This document shows positions 42,958-54,900 of a stretch of 64,000 bases of DNA, one piece after another (positions within the stretch are counted from its first letter, which is position 1; every line of letters starts with the position of its first letter). Under the pieces are notes generated by a model. That model was not told the DNA's origin. It searched no databases and saw only the letters and a program-made list of their open reading frames with translations. The stretch is taken from assembly GCF_037975245.1 (NCBI RefSeq), contig NC_092565.1, forward strand, positions 13,609,499 to 13,673,498, read 5' to 3'. A program made the position numbers and the translations under genes. The DNA comes from Apostichopus japonicus (Eukaryota > Echinodermata > Holothuroidea > Aspidochirotida > Stichopodidae).

Positions 42958-43827
42958 CAGGGACGTAGCTAAGGCCTGATGATGGGGGGGGGGGTGTAGT
43001 GGCTGAAAATCGGTTTTGAAGCCAGAAAATTCCGACTGCTGCTTTGTACCCCCCACCCTCGCGCTACTCGTCAACGATACGGTCAGTGTCAGTCAGAAAA
43101 CCCAATCTTTCGCGACTGCACTTCTGTTACGAACTTGTTGCGATACATTTGTACCCACTGGCACTTATTTCACAAACTTATTGGCCCCCCACCCCAACCA
43201 AATATTTTTGTGAAATTCGGGCAATATGCTGATAGCTTTTGGGCACCTACTGAAAGAAAGATAATTTGCAATACGTTTTTCAGTGGTTAAACTGATACTA
43301 TTATTACCCAACAATTCTCACCAATACGGAAGGGTAATAAGACGGAAAATGATTGTATGCTATTTGCATGCGATGTAAAAACCGATGCATGCATGTATGA
43401 TATGCACATTATCATGTGGAATGCGCGCGTAGCGCGCGAAAGATTTTGGTTATATTTTTCGGGCAAGTCTTTACAACCCCCCTCCCCCCACAAATCAAAT
43501 TGGGCTCCTACGCCTATGACGGTAGTTCTATTAGGCATTTTTTTGTAGTATTCAAAATCATACAAAGTTTTGTACGGTGGAGTATAAGAATCGCCTTATA
43601 CAATTTCCCAAAGTGGCAAGGAAAACGTGGTAAATATAACAGGTCGATTTTGACCGAAATTTAAAAAAAAAAATTAGGTCATGCACAATTCCAGCGATAA
43701 ATGAATAGATAAACTGGAGTGCGACAGTCGTAAATTCCGACTGTCGCACTCCAATTTTCTAACTAGCGTCAGTTTTACCAAGTTTAGGGGGTGAGACACC
43801 CCCACACCCCTTCTAGCGACGTCCCTG
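42958..43827. mobile_element. Nested unit with CAGGGACGT ends (copy B)
   Basis: Homologue of 35,232-36,080. Its palindrome at 43,720-43,752 differs from copy A by one base in one arm. Confidence 0.55.
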
Positions 43828-43839
43828 CGCGGTGAATAT

Positions 43840-44336
43840 GGAACACGATCACATGGTTCAGCCTCTGTAGAGTCATGGAACTCCGAAGCCTTGTCTTCAA
43901 ACCATATATAGTATTCATTGATTGTCGAATTATTCTATTTTGTATTGTTGTAAATACTTTTCTTCTTTCCTTAATACAGGGAGTCTTCTACTTTGTTAAG
44001 CTGTTGTACGCTTTTTGGAAGACTTCCTTCACACTGTAAATTTACACGTGAAAAACAAATAAATAAATCAAATCAAATCAAGCGCCTCAGAGCACTAAAA
44101 GATCTCTCGGCTTCCGTCGAATTGACGGAGGAGACGAGGAGCAACCGCAAGAGAGCTTCGACTTCACCAAACATAGCCCGTGCCGCTGGATTCATCGACT
44201 TGAATATTTGTTTATACCCTTCAACCGACGACGAATGGATCTGGCCTCGAAAGAAAGGCAGACTAAGCTTAAGATTATTGGAGAGCTCAGGGTACCAACT
44301 CACGAGATTTGGGTGGAATTCTCCATTCAGCGACAT
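43840..44336 (-). pseudogene. hAT transposase C-terminal domain (copy B, split)
   Basis: On the minus strand: NGEFHPNLVSWYPELSNNL, then SVEGYKQIFKSMNPAA, then the hATC core SSVNSTEAERSFSALRR. The frame is then cut at about 44,083 by the CR1-like tail and resumes at 43,902 as LKTRLRSSMTLQRLNHVIV. It keeps the canonical ERSFS where copy A has ERSIS. The catalytic domain is absent, as in copy A, which shows the truncation preceded the split of the two copies. Confidence 0.88.
43903..44077 (+). mobile_element. CR1-like 3' tail inserted in the transposase domain
   Basis: A 175-bp insertion absent from copy A. It matches the 3' UTR of the element at 27,689-28,437: GGGAGTC, TTCTACTTTGTTAAGC, a stem-loop, ACACGTGA, and an (AAATCA)n-like tail. 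The flanking hexamers TCAAAC and TCAAGC may be a degenerate target duplication. Confidence 0.8.
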
Positions 44337-44648
44337 TGAGTGATATTCGAGGATATGAATCCTAAGATGTGTAAGCCGTAACCAAATAGAGCCACGACAC
44401 TACTCTTTTTCCAAATGTGTGGGGGGTCATTTGATATTGTTTCCCCCATCCATCGAAATGTGGTGGGGACGTGTCCCCCCGCCCCCCCCCCCCTGGATTG
44501 ACGCCCATGTAAGCAATTCAGTTCCTAGAAGAAAATCCCAAAACGGCGTTTTATGTCTTTCCGAGCCTCAAATCGTCCGGAAAGTAGCAATAGTGCGGAC
44601 TTATTTACTGCAAACTCAGGCGTTAAATGTAACATGTACGCGTCTTGG

Positions 44649-44976
44649 TGTTCAATTCATATTTTGAACGCTAGTGTTAAGATTCTGAACACATTTCTCT
44701 ATTTTTTAAACGCCCGGACGCTTATTCAAACACTAAGTTATTGCTTCATTTTGGAACGCCTGGACGCTTATTTGAACACCTTACCGTATTTCAACGCCTT
44801 CAACTTCGGACGCCTATAGTGTTCAATTTCTGAGCGCCAAGGGTTCAAATTCTGAACGCCTAATGTTCTATTTCGGAACATCCCGTGTTTTATTCTCAGA
44901 AATAGAACATTAGACGTTTGGATATAATACACCAACGTTCAGAAGTTGAGCACTAGCGTTCAGGAGTTGAACACAG
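44649..44976. repeat. Fold-back element of degenerate short repeats
   Basis: Outer arms 44,649-44,695 and 44,930-44,976 are inverted copies (GTGTTCAA...GAACGCTAGTG). Inner arms 44,853-44,878 and 44,899-44,925 are also inverted (CTAATGTTCTATTTC). Between and within the arms the words GAACGCC, GGACGC and GTTCAA recur every 20-27 bp. Long inverted arms built from short direct subrepeats are typical of fold-back (FB/TU-like) elements. Confidence 0.6.
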
Positions 44977-45397
44977 TGGCGAAGCAAAGAGGGGGCCAGG
45001 GAGATATGTGCCCCCTGGAAAACATTGTGCACATCTGGCTGTCTTACAAAATATGAAAGTTTATATTGTCCATCAGTTAAGTTTGTCAAATGTTTATAAG
45101 TCCAGACAATGGACAATAAACAAGAATCATCCTATTGGAAAAATTGTAAAAGAGCACTATGTTTGTCTTTCTGATATATTATGTAAAAGAACATGTAAAA
45201 GAATTCAAACAGGAAATAAAATCTGCTGATAATATGATATCATATATGATAATGATGAAACTGGCAAAACATTGCACCAGATCGCATCTAAGGACCTTCA
45301 ATTGTTCAAAAATATCTCAAAGGGGAGGGGGACACCTCCACCATATCAATCGCAAAAAAATGCTCCCCCCCCCCCTTCAAATTCATGGCTACGTCGC
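44976..45397. mobile_element. Possible hAT-type MITE
   Basis: Left end CAGTGGCGAAGCAAAG followed by a G-run; right end, reversed, CAGCGACGTAGCCATG preceded by a C-run. The flanking octamers do not match, so this rests on the ends alone. Confidence 0.4.
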
Positions 45398-46150
45398 TGA
45401 TTTGGGCCACAACTTCTGGTTGACAGCAGAAAGTTGATACTGGAGTTCGCACTTCCAGCTGTAAAGCTTGATGCTTATCACTCTTGTGTACACAAATTGC
45501 ATTGCCAGACAAGACCACTGTTTATTACGCTTGGATAACTTCAGAGATGGCTTCTTTTGCATCTCAAAACTTGTTTGTAACCATTAATGATAAAAATTAT
45601 TTAGCCTAGGAGGCTGGCCTATGTCGTATGATTATAGTTCGAAGTTGATCAACCATACAACCACTTACCTAACATCACAATATGCTATTCAATAGTATTA
45701 TGTAAACACATCGTGAAATTAGAACAACATTGCAACTCTTGGCAACAAATAGGTTGCTATTTGATGTTGCTCACCGCTCAAGGAGTGCAATTTTACGACG
45801 AAATCAAAAGTTTCTCTACCATGTGCTATGACAGTGAACTTGCGAATTTGCTCTTCGGTTTGAGATGAAATGCACATGTAGCATTTCAAGGCGTTTCCAT
45901 CTCCCGTAGGAGCTGACTTGCTGGTAGTTGCATGCCAGTTCAGAAGGGGTTACAGCTTTTCACGTTGCATTTAATGATAGTAAAATATATACCGATAACC
46001 GACAGTGAAACAGTTAGTTTCACCATGGAGGTAAAACAAGACATCAATGGTTATACACTAGCCCTTGCACTAGCCTCGCGAAATGTTGACGGTAGTACAA
46101 AACAAACAAGCTAACAGAAAGTTTTTTAAATTTTACCAATAATTTATGGT
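45398..46150. other. No feature recognised
   Basis: Low-copy AT-rich sequence without convincing ORF or repeat, apart from a poly-A stretch near 46,170. Confidence 0.4.
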
Positions 46151-46179
46151 ATTTTGGCCAATTTATGGCCAAAAAAAAA

Positions 46180-46557
46180 ATGGCAACAACATATTTCAGC
46201 AATCTGTTCTAAGGTCGCAAGGAACATTGGTATACTCGCTACAATAAAACATTTCCTACCGACACACATTCTAAGAATGATTTATAATACGCTCATTCTA
46301 CCTCATCTGTCCTACTGTTCTATTATTTGGTCTGGTGCTAACATAACTTGTCTTGACCGTCTCAATAAACTACAAAAAGGCGCAATACGTAACATAACAC
46401 ATGCTGCATTTCGTCAGCATACTAGTCCATTGTTTAAAGGTCAAAACCTGCTGAAATTATATGATATTATAAGGCTACAACTTGCTGCATTTACGTATAA
46501 AGCATGGCATGGGCTACTTCCGGGTTCCTTTCATAACTTCTATACAATTAATGTAGA
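46180..46557 (+). pseudogene. Truncated non-LTR reverse transcriptase next to the satellite
   Basis: The frame reads WQQHISAICSKVARNIGIL, then IKHFLPTHILRMIYNTLI, then LPHLSYCSIIWSG with the conserved YC-x(3)-W. It continues LNKLQKGAIRNITHA, SPLFKGQNLLKLYDII and FTYKAWHGLLPGSFHNF. It is about 50% identical to the remnant at 27,705-28,251 and belongs to the same CR1/jockey-like group. The palm and endonuclease are missing. At about 46,557 the sequence changes abruptly to satellite, so its own 3' end is lost. The last 15 codons of the open frame are satellite. Confidence 0.8.
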
Positions 46558-48960
46558 ATTATGTATGTATGAGCGAGTCTCTCTTTTGCATCGGTGGTTC
46601 GAACCCCGGTGACGTGCGTCTTTTGCCGATCTTTTACAGCTCGTCCCTATATGGGGAGCCGTAAGTATTAGTTAATCGGCGTAATATCTCAGTCCATACA
46701 GTGGCGCGATGGCTCGGCGCACTGTGCGAGCTGATGAGCGAGACTCTCTTTTGCATCGGTGGTTCGAACCCCGGGTGATGACGTCTTTTGCCGATCTTTT
46801 ACAGCAAGTGCCTACACGGGGAGCTGTAAGTATTAGTTAATCCGCCTAATATCTCAGTCCATACAGTGGCGCGATGGCTCGGCGCACTGTACGAGCTGAT
46901 GAACGAGATTCTCTTTTGCATCGGTGGTTCGAACCCCGGTGACGTGCATCTTTTGCCGATCTTTTACAGCTCGTGCCTACATGGGGAGCCGTAAGTATTA
47001 GTTAATCGGCCTAATATCTCAGTCCATACAGTGGCGCGATGGCTTGGCGCACTGTGCGAGCTGATGAGCGAGTCTCCCTTTTGCATCGGTGGTTCGAACC
47101 CCGGTGACGTCTTTTCCCGATCTTTTACAGCTCGTGCCTACATGGGGAGCCGTAAGTATTAGTTAATCGGCCTAATATCTCAGTCCATACAGTGGCGCGA
47201 TGGCTTGGCGCACTGTGCGAGCTGATGAGCGAGTCTCCCTTTTGCATCGGTGGTTCGAACCCCGGTGACGTCTTTTCCCGATCTTTTACAGCTCGTGCCT
47301 ACATGGGGAGCCGAAAGTATTAGTTAATCGGCCTAATATCTCAGTCCATACAGTGGCGCGATGGCTTGGCGCACTGTGCGAGCTGATGAGCGAGACTCTC
47401 TTTTGCATCGGTGGTTCGAACCCCGGTGACGTCTTTTACCGATCTTTTACAGCTCGTGCCTACATGGGGAGCTGTAAGTATTAGTTAATCGGCCTAATAT
47501 CTCAGTCCATACAGTGGCGCGATGGCTTGGCGCACTGTACGAGCTGATGAGCGAGTCTCTCTTTTGCATCGGTGGTTCGAACCCCGGTGACGTGCGTCTT
47601 TTGCCGATCTTTTACAGCTCGTCCCTATATGGGGAGCCGTAAGTATTAGTTAATCGGCGTAATATCTCAGTCCATACAGTGGCGCGATGGCTTGGCGCAC
47701 TGTGCGAGCTGATGAGCGAGACTCTCTTTTGCATCGGTGGTTCGAACCCCGGTGACGTCTTTTGCCGATCTTTTACAGCACGTGCCTACATGGGGAGCCG
47801 TAAGTATTAGTTAATCGGCCTAATATCTCAGTCCATACAGTGGCGCGATGACTTGGCGCACTGTGCGAGCTGATGAGCGAGACTCTCTTTTGCATCGGTG
47901 GTTCGAACCCCGGTGACGTCTTTTCCCGATCTTTTACAGCTCGTGCCTACATGGGGAGCCGTAAGTATTAGTTAATCGGCCTATTATCTCAGTCCATACA
48001 GTGGCGCGATGGCTTGGCGCACTGTACGAGCTGATGAGCGAGACTCTCTTTTGCATCGGTGGTTCGAACCCCGGTGACTTGCGTCTTTTGCCGATCTTTT
48101 ACAGCTCGTGCCTACATGGGGAGCTGTAAGTATTAGTTAATCGGCCTAATATCTCAGTCCATACAGTGGCGCGATGGCTTGGCGCACTGTACGAGCTGAT
48201 GAGCGAGACTCTCTTTTGCATCCCTGGTTCGAACCCCGGTGACGTGCGTCTTTTGCCGATCTTTTACAGCTCGTGCCTACATGGGGAGCTGTAAGTATTA
48301 GTTAATCGGCCTAATATCTCAGTCCATACAGTGGCGCGATGGCTTGGCGCACTGTACGAGCTGATGAGCGAGACTCTCTTTTGCATCGGTGGTTCGAACC
48401 CCGGTGACGTGCGTCTTTTGCCGATCTTTTACAGCTCGTGCCTACACGGGGAGCTGTAAGTATTAGTTAATCGGCCTAATATCTCAGTCCATACAGTGGC
48501 GCGATGGCTTGGCGCACTGTACGAGCTGATGAGCGAGACTCTCTTTTGCATCGGTGGTTCGAACCCCGGTGACGTGCGTCTTTTGCCGATCTTTTACAGC
48601 TCGTGCCTACACGGGGAGCTGTAAGTATTAGTTAATCGGCCTAATATCTCAGTCCATACAGTGGCGCGATGGCTTGGCGCACTGTACGAGCTGATGAGCG
48701 AGACTCTCTTTTGCATCGGTGGTTCGAACCCCGGTGACGTGCGTCTTTTACAGCTCGTGCCTACATGGGGAGCTGTAAGTATTAGTTAATCGGCCTAATA
48801 TCTCAGTCCATACAGTGGCGCGATGGCTTGGCGCACTGTACGAGCTGATGAGCGAGACTCTCTTTTGCATCGGTGGTTCGAACCCCGGTGACGTGCGTCA
48901 TTTGCCGATCTTTTACAGCTCGTGCCTACATGGGGAGCTGTAAGTATTAGTTAATCGGCC
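46558..48960. repeat. Satellite subfamily alpha (about 15 units)
   Basis: Units have GGCTTGGCGCAC, GATGAGCGAGAC, CCCCGGTGACG, ACAGCTCGTGCC, CATGGGGAGC and TTAATCGGCC, with lengths of about 155-165 bp because of small indels (GTGCGT present or absent). One unit near 46,738-46,860 is beta-like, so exchange between subfamilies has occurred. The block ends in a partial unit at 48,960. Confidence 0.85.
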
Positions 48961-51900
48961 AAGTGCCTACACGGGGAGCTGTAAGTATTAGTTAATCCGC
49001 CTAATATCTCAGTCCATACAGTGGCGCGATGGCTCGGCGCACTGTGCGAGCTGATGATCGAGACTCTCTTTTGCATCGGTGGTTCGAACCCCGGGTGATG
49101 ACGTCTTTTGCCGATCTTTTACAGCAAGTGCCTACACGGGGAGCTGTAAGTATTAGTTAATCCGCCTAATATTTCAGTCCATACAGTGGCGCGATGGCTC
49201 GGCGCACTGTGCGAGCTGATGATCGAGACTCTCTTTTGCATCGGTGGTTCGAACCCCGGGTGATGACGTCTTTTGCCGATCTTTTACAGCAAGTGCCTAC
49301 ACGGGGAGCTGTAAGTATTAGTTATTCCGCCTAATATCTCAGTCCATACAGTGGCGCGATGGCTCGGCGCACCGTGCGAGCTGATGATCGAGACTCTCTT
49401 TTGCATCGGTGGTTCGAACCCCGGGTGATGACGTCTTTTGCCGATCTTTTACAGCAAGTGCCTACACGGGGAGCTGTAAGTATTAGTTAATCCGCCTAAT
49501 ATCTCAGTCCATACAGTGGCGCGATGGCTCGGCGCACCGTGCGAGCTGATGATCGAGACTCTCTTTTGCATCGGTGGTTCGAACCCCGGGTGATGACGTC
49601 TTTTGCCGATCTTTTACAGCAAGTGCCTACACGGGGAGCTGTAAGTATTAGTTAATCCGCCTAATATCTCAGTCCATACAGTGGCGCGATGGCTCGGGGC
49701 ACCGTGCGAGCTGATGATCGAGACTCTCTTTTGCATCGGTGGTTCGAACCCCGGGTGATGACGTCTTTTGCCGATCTTTTACAGATAGTGCCTACACGGG
49801 GAGCTGTAAGTATTAGTTAATCCGCCTAATATCTCAGTCCATACAGTGGCGCGATGGCTCGGCGCACTGTGCGAGCTGATGATCGAGACTCTCTTTTGCA
49901 TCGGTGGTTCGAACCCCGGGTGATGACGTCTTTTGCCGATCTTTTACAGCAAGTGCCTACACGGGGAGCTGTAAGTATTAGTTAATCCGCCTAATATCTC
50001 AGTCCATACAGTGGCGCGATGGCTCGGCGCACTGTGCGAGCTGATGATCGAGACTCTCTTTTGCATCGGTGGTTCGAACCCCGGGTGATGACGTCTTTTG
50101 CCGATCTTTTACAGCAAGTGCCTACACGGGGAGCTGTTAGTATTACTTAATCCGCCTAATATCTCAGTCCATACAGTGGCGCGATGGCTCGGCGCACCGT
50201 GCGAGCTGATGATCGAGACTCTCTTTTGCATCGGTGGTTCGAACCCCGGGTGATGACGTCTTTTGCCGATCTTTTACAGCAAGTGCCTACACGGGGAGCT
50301 GTAAGTATTACTTAATCCGCCTAATATCTCAGTCCATACAGTGGCGCGATGGCTCGGCGCACCGTGCGAGCTGATGATCGAGACTCTCTTTTGCATCGGT
50401 GGTTCGAACCCCGGGTGATGACGTCTTTTGCCGATCTTTTACAGCAAGTGCCTACACGGGGAGCTGTAAGTATTAGTTAATCCGCCTAATATCTCAGTCC
50501 ATACAGTGGCGCGATGGCTCGGCGCACCGTGCGAGCTGATGATCGAGACTCTCTTTTGCATCGGTGGTTCGAACCCCGGGTGATGACGTCTTTTGCCGAT
50601 CTTTTACAGCAAGTGCCTACACGGGGAGCTGTAAGTATTAGTTAATCCGCCTAATATCTCAGTCCATACAGTGGCGCGATGGCTCGGCGCACCGTGCGAG
50701 CTGATGATCGAGACTCTCTTTTGCATCGGTGGTTCGAACCCCGGGTGATGACGTCTTTTGCCGATCTTTTACAGCAAGTGCCTACACGGGGAGCTGTAAG
50801 TATTAGTTAATCCGCCTAATATCTCAGTCCATACAGTGGCGCGATGGCTCGGCGCACCGTGCGAGCTGATGATCGAGACTCTCTTTTGCATCGGTGGTTC
50901 GAACCCCGGGTGATGACGTCTTTTGCCGATCTTTTACAGCAAGTGCCTACACGGGGAGCTGTAAGTATTAGTTAATCCGCCTAATATCTCAGTCCATACA
51001 GTGGCGCGATGGCTCGGCGCACCGTGCGAGCTGATGATCGAGACTCTCTTTTGCATCGGTGGTTCGAACCCCGGGTGATGACGTCTTTTGCCGATCTTTT
51101 ACAGCAAGTGCCTACACGGGGAGCTGTAAGTATTAGTTAATCCGCCTAATATCTCAGTCCATACAGTGGCGCGATGGCTCGGCGCACCGTGCGAGCTGAT
51201 GATCGAGACTCTCTTTTGCATCCCTGGTTCGAACCCCGGGTGATGACGTCTTTTGCCGATCTTTTACAGCAAGTGCCTACACGGGGAGCTGTAAGTATTA
51301 GTTAATCCGCCTAATATCTCAGTCCATACAGTGGCGCGATGGCTCGGGGCACCGTGCGAGCTGATGATCGAGACTCTCTTTTGCATCCCTGGTTCGAACC
51401 CCGGGTGATGACGTCTTTTGCCGATCTTTTACAGATAGTGCCTACACGGGGAGCTGTAAGTATTAGTTAATCCGCCTAATATCTCAGTCCATACAGTGGC
51501 GCGATGGCTCGGCGCACTGTGCGAGCTGATGATCGAGACTCTCTTTTGCATCGGTGGTTCGAACCCCGGGTGATGACGTCTTTTGCCGATCTTTTACAGC
51601 AAGTGCCTACACGGGGAGCTGTAAGTATTAGTTAATCCGCCTAATATCTCAGTCCATACAGTGGCGCGATGGCTCGGCGCACTGTGCGAGCTGATGATCG
51701 AGACTCTCTTTTGCATCGGTGGTTCGAACCCCGGGTGATGACGTCTTTTGCCGATCTTTTACAGCAAGTGCCTACACGGGGAGCTGTTAGTATTACTTAA
51801 TCCGCCTAATATCTCAGTCCATACAGTGGCGCGATGGCTCGGCGCACTGTGCGAGCTGATGATCGAGACTCTCTTTTGCATCGGTGGTTCGAACCCCGGG

Positions 51901-54900
51901 TGATGACGTCTTTTGCCGATCTTTTACAGCAAGTGCCTACACGGGGAGCTGTAAGTATTAGTTAATCCGCCTAATATCTCAGTCCATACAGTGGCGCGAT
52001 GGCTCGGCGCACCGTGCGAGCTGATGATCGAGACTCTCTTTTGCATCGGTGGTTCGAACCCCGGGTGATGACGTCTTTTGCCGATCTTTTACAGCAAGTG
52101 CCTACACGGGGAGCTGTAAGTATTAGTTAATCCGCCTAATATCTCAGTCCATACAGTGGCGCGATGGCTCGGCGCACCGTGCGAGCTGATGATCGAGACT
52201 CTCTTTTGCATCCCTGGTTCGAACCCCGGGTGATGACGTCTTTTGCCGATCTTTTACAGCAAGTGCCTACACGGGGAGCTGTAAGTATTAGTTAATCCGC
52301 CTAATATCTCAGTCCATACAGTGGCGCGATGGCTCGGCGCACCGTGCGAGCTGATGATCGAGACTCTCTTTTGCATCGGTGGTTCGAACCCCGGGTGATG
52401 ACGTCTTTTGCCGATCTTTTACAGCAAGTGCCTACACGGGGAGCTGTAAGTATTAGTTAATCCGCCTAATATCTCAGTCCATACAGTGGCGCGATGGCTC
52501 GGCGCACCGTGCGAGCTGATGATCGAGACTCTCTTTTGCATCGGTGGTTCGAACCCCGGGTGATGACGTCTTTTGCCGATCTTTTACAGCAAGTGCCTAC
52601 ACGGGGAGCTGTAAGTATTAGTTAATCCGCCTAATATCTCAGTCCATACAGTGGCGCGATGGCTCGGCGCACCGTGCGAGCTGATGATCGAGACTCTCTT
52701 TTGCATCCCTGGTTCGAACCCCGGGTGATGACGTCTTTTGCCGATCTTTTACAGCAAGTGCCTACACGGGGAGCTGTAGGAATTAGTTAATCCGCCTAAT
52801 ATCTCAGTCCATACAGTGGCGCGATGGCTCGGCGCACCGTGCGAGCTGATGATCGAGACTCTCTTTTGCATCCCTGGTTCGAACCCCGGGTGATGACGTC
52901 TTTTGCCGATCTTTTACAGCAAGTGCCTACACGGGGAGCTGTAAGTATTAGTTAATCCGCCTAATATCTCAGTCCATACAGTGGCGCGATGGCTCGGCGC
53001 ACCGTGCGAGCTGATGATCGAGACTCTCTTTTGCATCCCTGGTTCGAACCCCGGGTGATGACGTCTTTTGCCGATCTTTTACAGCAAGTGCCTACACGGG
53101 GAGCTGTAAGTATTAGTTAATCCGCCTAATATCTCAGTCCATACAGTGGCGCGATGGCTCGGCGCACCGTGCGAGCTGATGATCGAGACTCTCTTTTGCA
53201 TCCCTGGTTCGAACCCCGGGTGATGACGTCTTTTGCCGATCTTTTACAGCAAGTGCCTACACGGGGAGCTGTAAGTATTAGTTAATCCGCCTAATATCTC
53301 AGTCCATACAGTGGCGCGATGGCTCGCCGCACTGTGCGAGCTGATGATCGAGACTCTCTTTTGCATCCCTGGTTCGAACCCCGGGTGATGACGTCTTTTG
53401 CCGATCTTTTACAGCAAGTGCCTACACGGGGAGCTGTAAGTATGAGTTAATCCGCCTAATATCTCAGTCCATACAGTGGCGCGATGGCTCGCCGAACTGT
53501 GCGAGCTGATGATCGAGACTCTCTTTTGCATCGGTGGTTCGAACCCAGGGTGATGACGTCTTTTGCCGATCTTTTACAGCAAGTGCCTACACGGGGAGCT
53601 GTAAGTATTAGTTAATCCGCCTAATATCTCAGTCCATACAGTGGCGCGATGGCTCGCCGAACTGTGCGAGCTGATGATCGAGACTCTCTTTTGCATCGGT
53701 GGTTCGAACCCAGGGTGATGACGTCTTTTGCCGATCTTTTACAGCAAGTGCCTACACGGGGAGCTGTAAGTATTAGTTAATCCGCCTAATATCTCAGTCC
53801 ATACAGTGGCGCGATGGCTCGGCGCACCGTGCGAGCTGATGATCGAGACTCTCTTTTGCATCCCTGGTTCGAACCCCGGGTGATGACGTCTTTTGCCGAT
53901 CTTTTACAGCAAGTGCCTACACGGGGAGCTGTAAGTATTAGTTAATCCGCCTAATATCTCAGTCCATACAGTGGCGCGATGGCTCGGCGCACCGTGCGAG
54001 CTGATGATCGAGACTCTCTTTTGCATCCCTGGTTCGAACCCCGGGTGATGACGTCTTTTGCCGATCTTTTACAGCAAGTGCCTACACGGGGAGCTGTAAG
54101 TATTAGTTAATCCGCCTAATATCTCAGTCCATACAGTGGCGCGATGGCTCGGCGCACCGTGCGAGCTGATGATCGAGACTCTCTTTTGCATCGGTGGTTC
54201 GAACCCCGGGTGATGACGTCTTTTGCCGATCTTTTACAGCAAGTGCCTACACGGGGAGCTGTAAGTATTAGTTAATCCGCCTAATATCTCAGTCCATACA
54301 GTGGCGCGATGGCTCGGCGCACCGTGCGAGCTGATGATCGAGACTCTCTTTTGCATCGGTGGTTCGAACCCCGGGTGATGACGTCTTTTGCCGATCTTTT
54401 ACAGCAAGTGCCTACACGGGGAGCTGTAAGTATTAGTTAATCCGCCTAATATCTCAGTCCATACAGTGGCGCGATGGCTCGGCGCACCGTGCGAGCTGAT
54501 GATCGAGACTCTCTTTTGCATCGGTGGTTCGAACCCCGGGTGATGACGTCTTTTGCCGATCTTTTACAGCAAGTGCCTACACGGGGAGCTGTAAGTATTA
54601 GTTAATCCGCCTAATATCTCAGTCTATACAGTGGCGCGATGGCTCGGCGCACCGTGCGAGCTGATGATCGAGACTCTCTTTTGCATCCCTGGTTCGAACC
54701 CCGGGTGATGACGTCTTTTGCCGATCTTTTACAGCAAGTGCCTACACGGGGAGCTGTAAGTATTAGTTAATCCGCCTAATATCTCAGTCCATACAGTGGC
54801 GCGATGGCTCGGCGCACCGTGCGAGCTGATGATCGAGACTCTCTTTTGCATCCCTGGTTCGAACCCCGGGTGATGACGTCTTTTGCCGATCTTTTACAGC

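Larger units (their letters stand above)
39938..44509 (-). mobile_element. Composite hAT element, copy B
   Basis: Same ends as copy A (CAGGGGCGTCAATCC; reversed CATGGGCGTCAATCC) and co-linear interior, including the MITE at 40,685-41,314, the CAGGGACGT unit at 42,958-43,827 and the transposase domain. It lacks the 646-bp insert of copy A. It has three private insertions: a SINE (40,843-41,103), a hAT MITE (41,365-42,476) and a CR1-like tail (43,903-44,077). The flanking octamers TCCCAACC and TAAGCAAT do not match, so this copy may not have arisen by simple transposition. Confidence 0.85.

Noticed and set aside
44649-44976. Regularly spaced GAACGC words as a CRISPR-like or enhancer array
   Set aside because: Spacing is irregular and arms are inverted, which fits a fold-back element better.
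46558-46612. Last residues of the ORF starting at 46,154 as part of the reverse transcriptase
   Set aside because: From about 46,557 the DNA is satellite; the open frame continues by chance.
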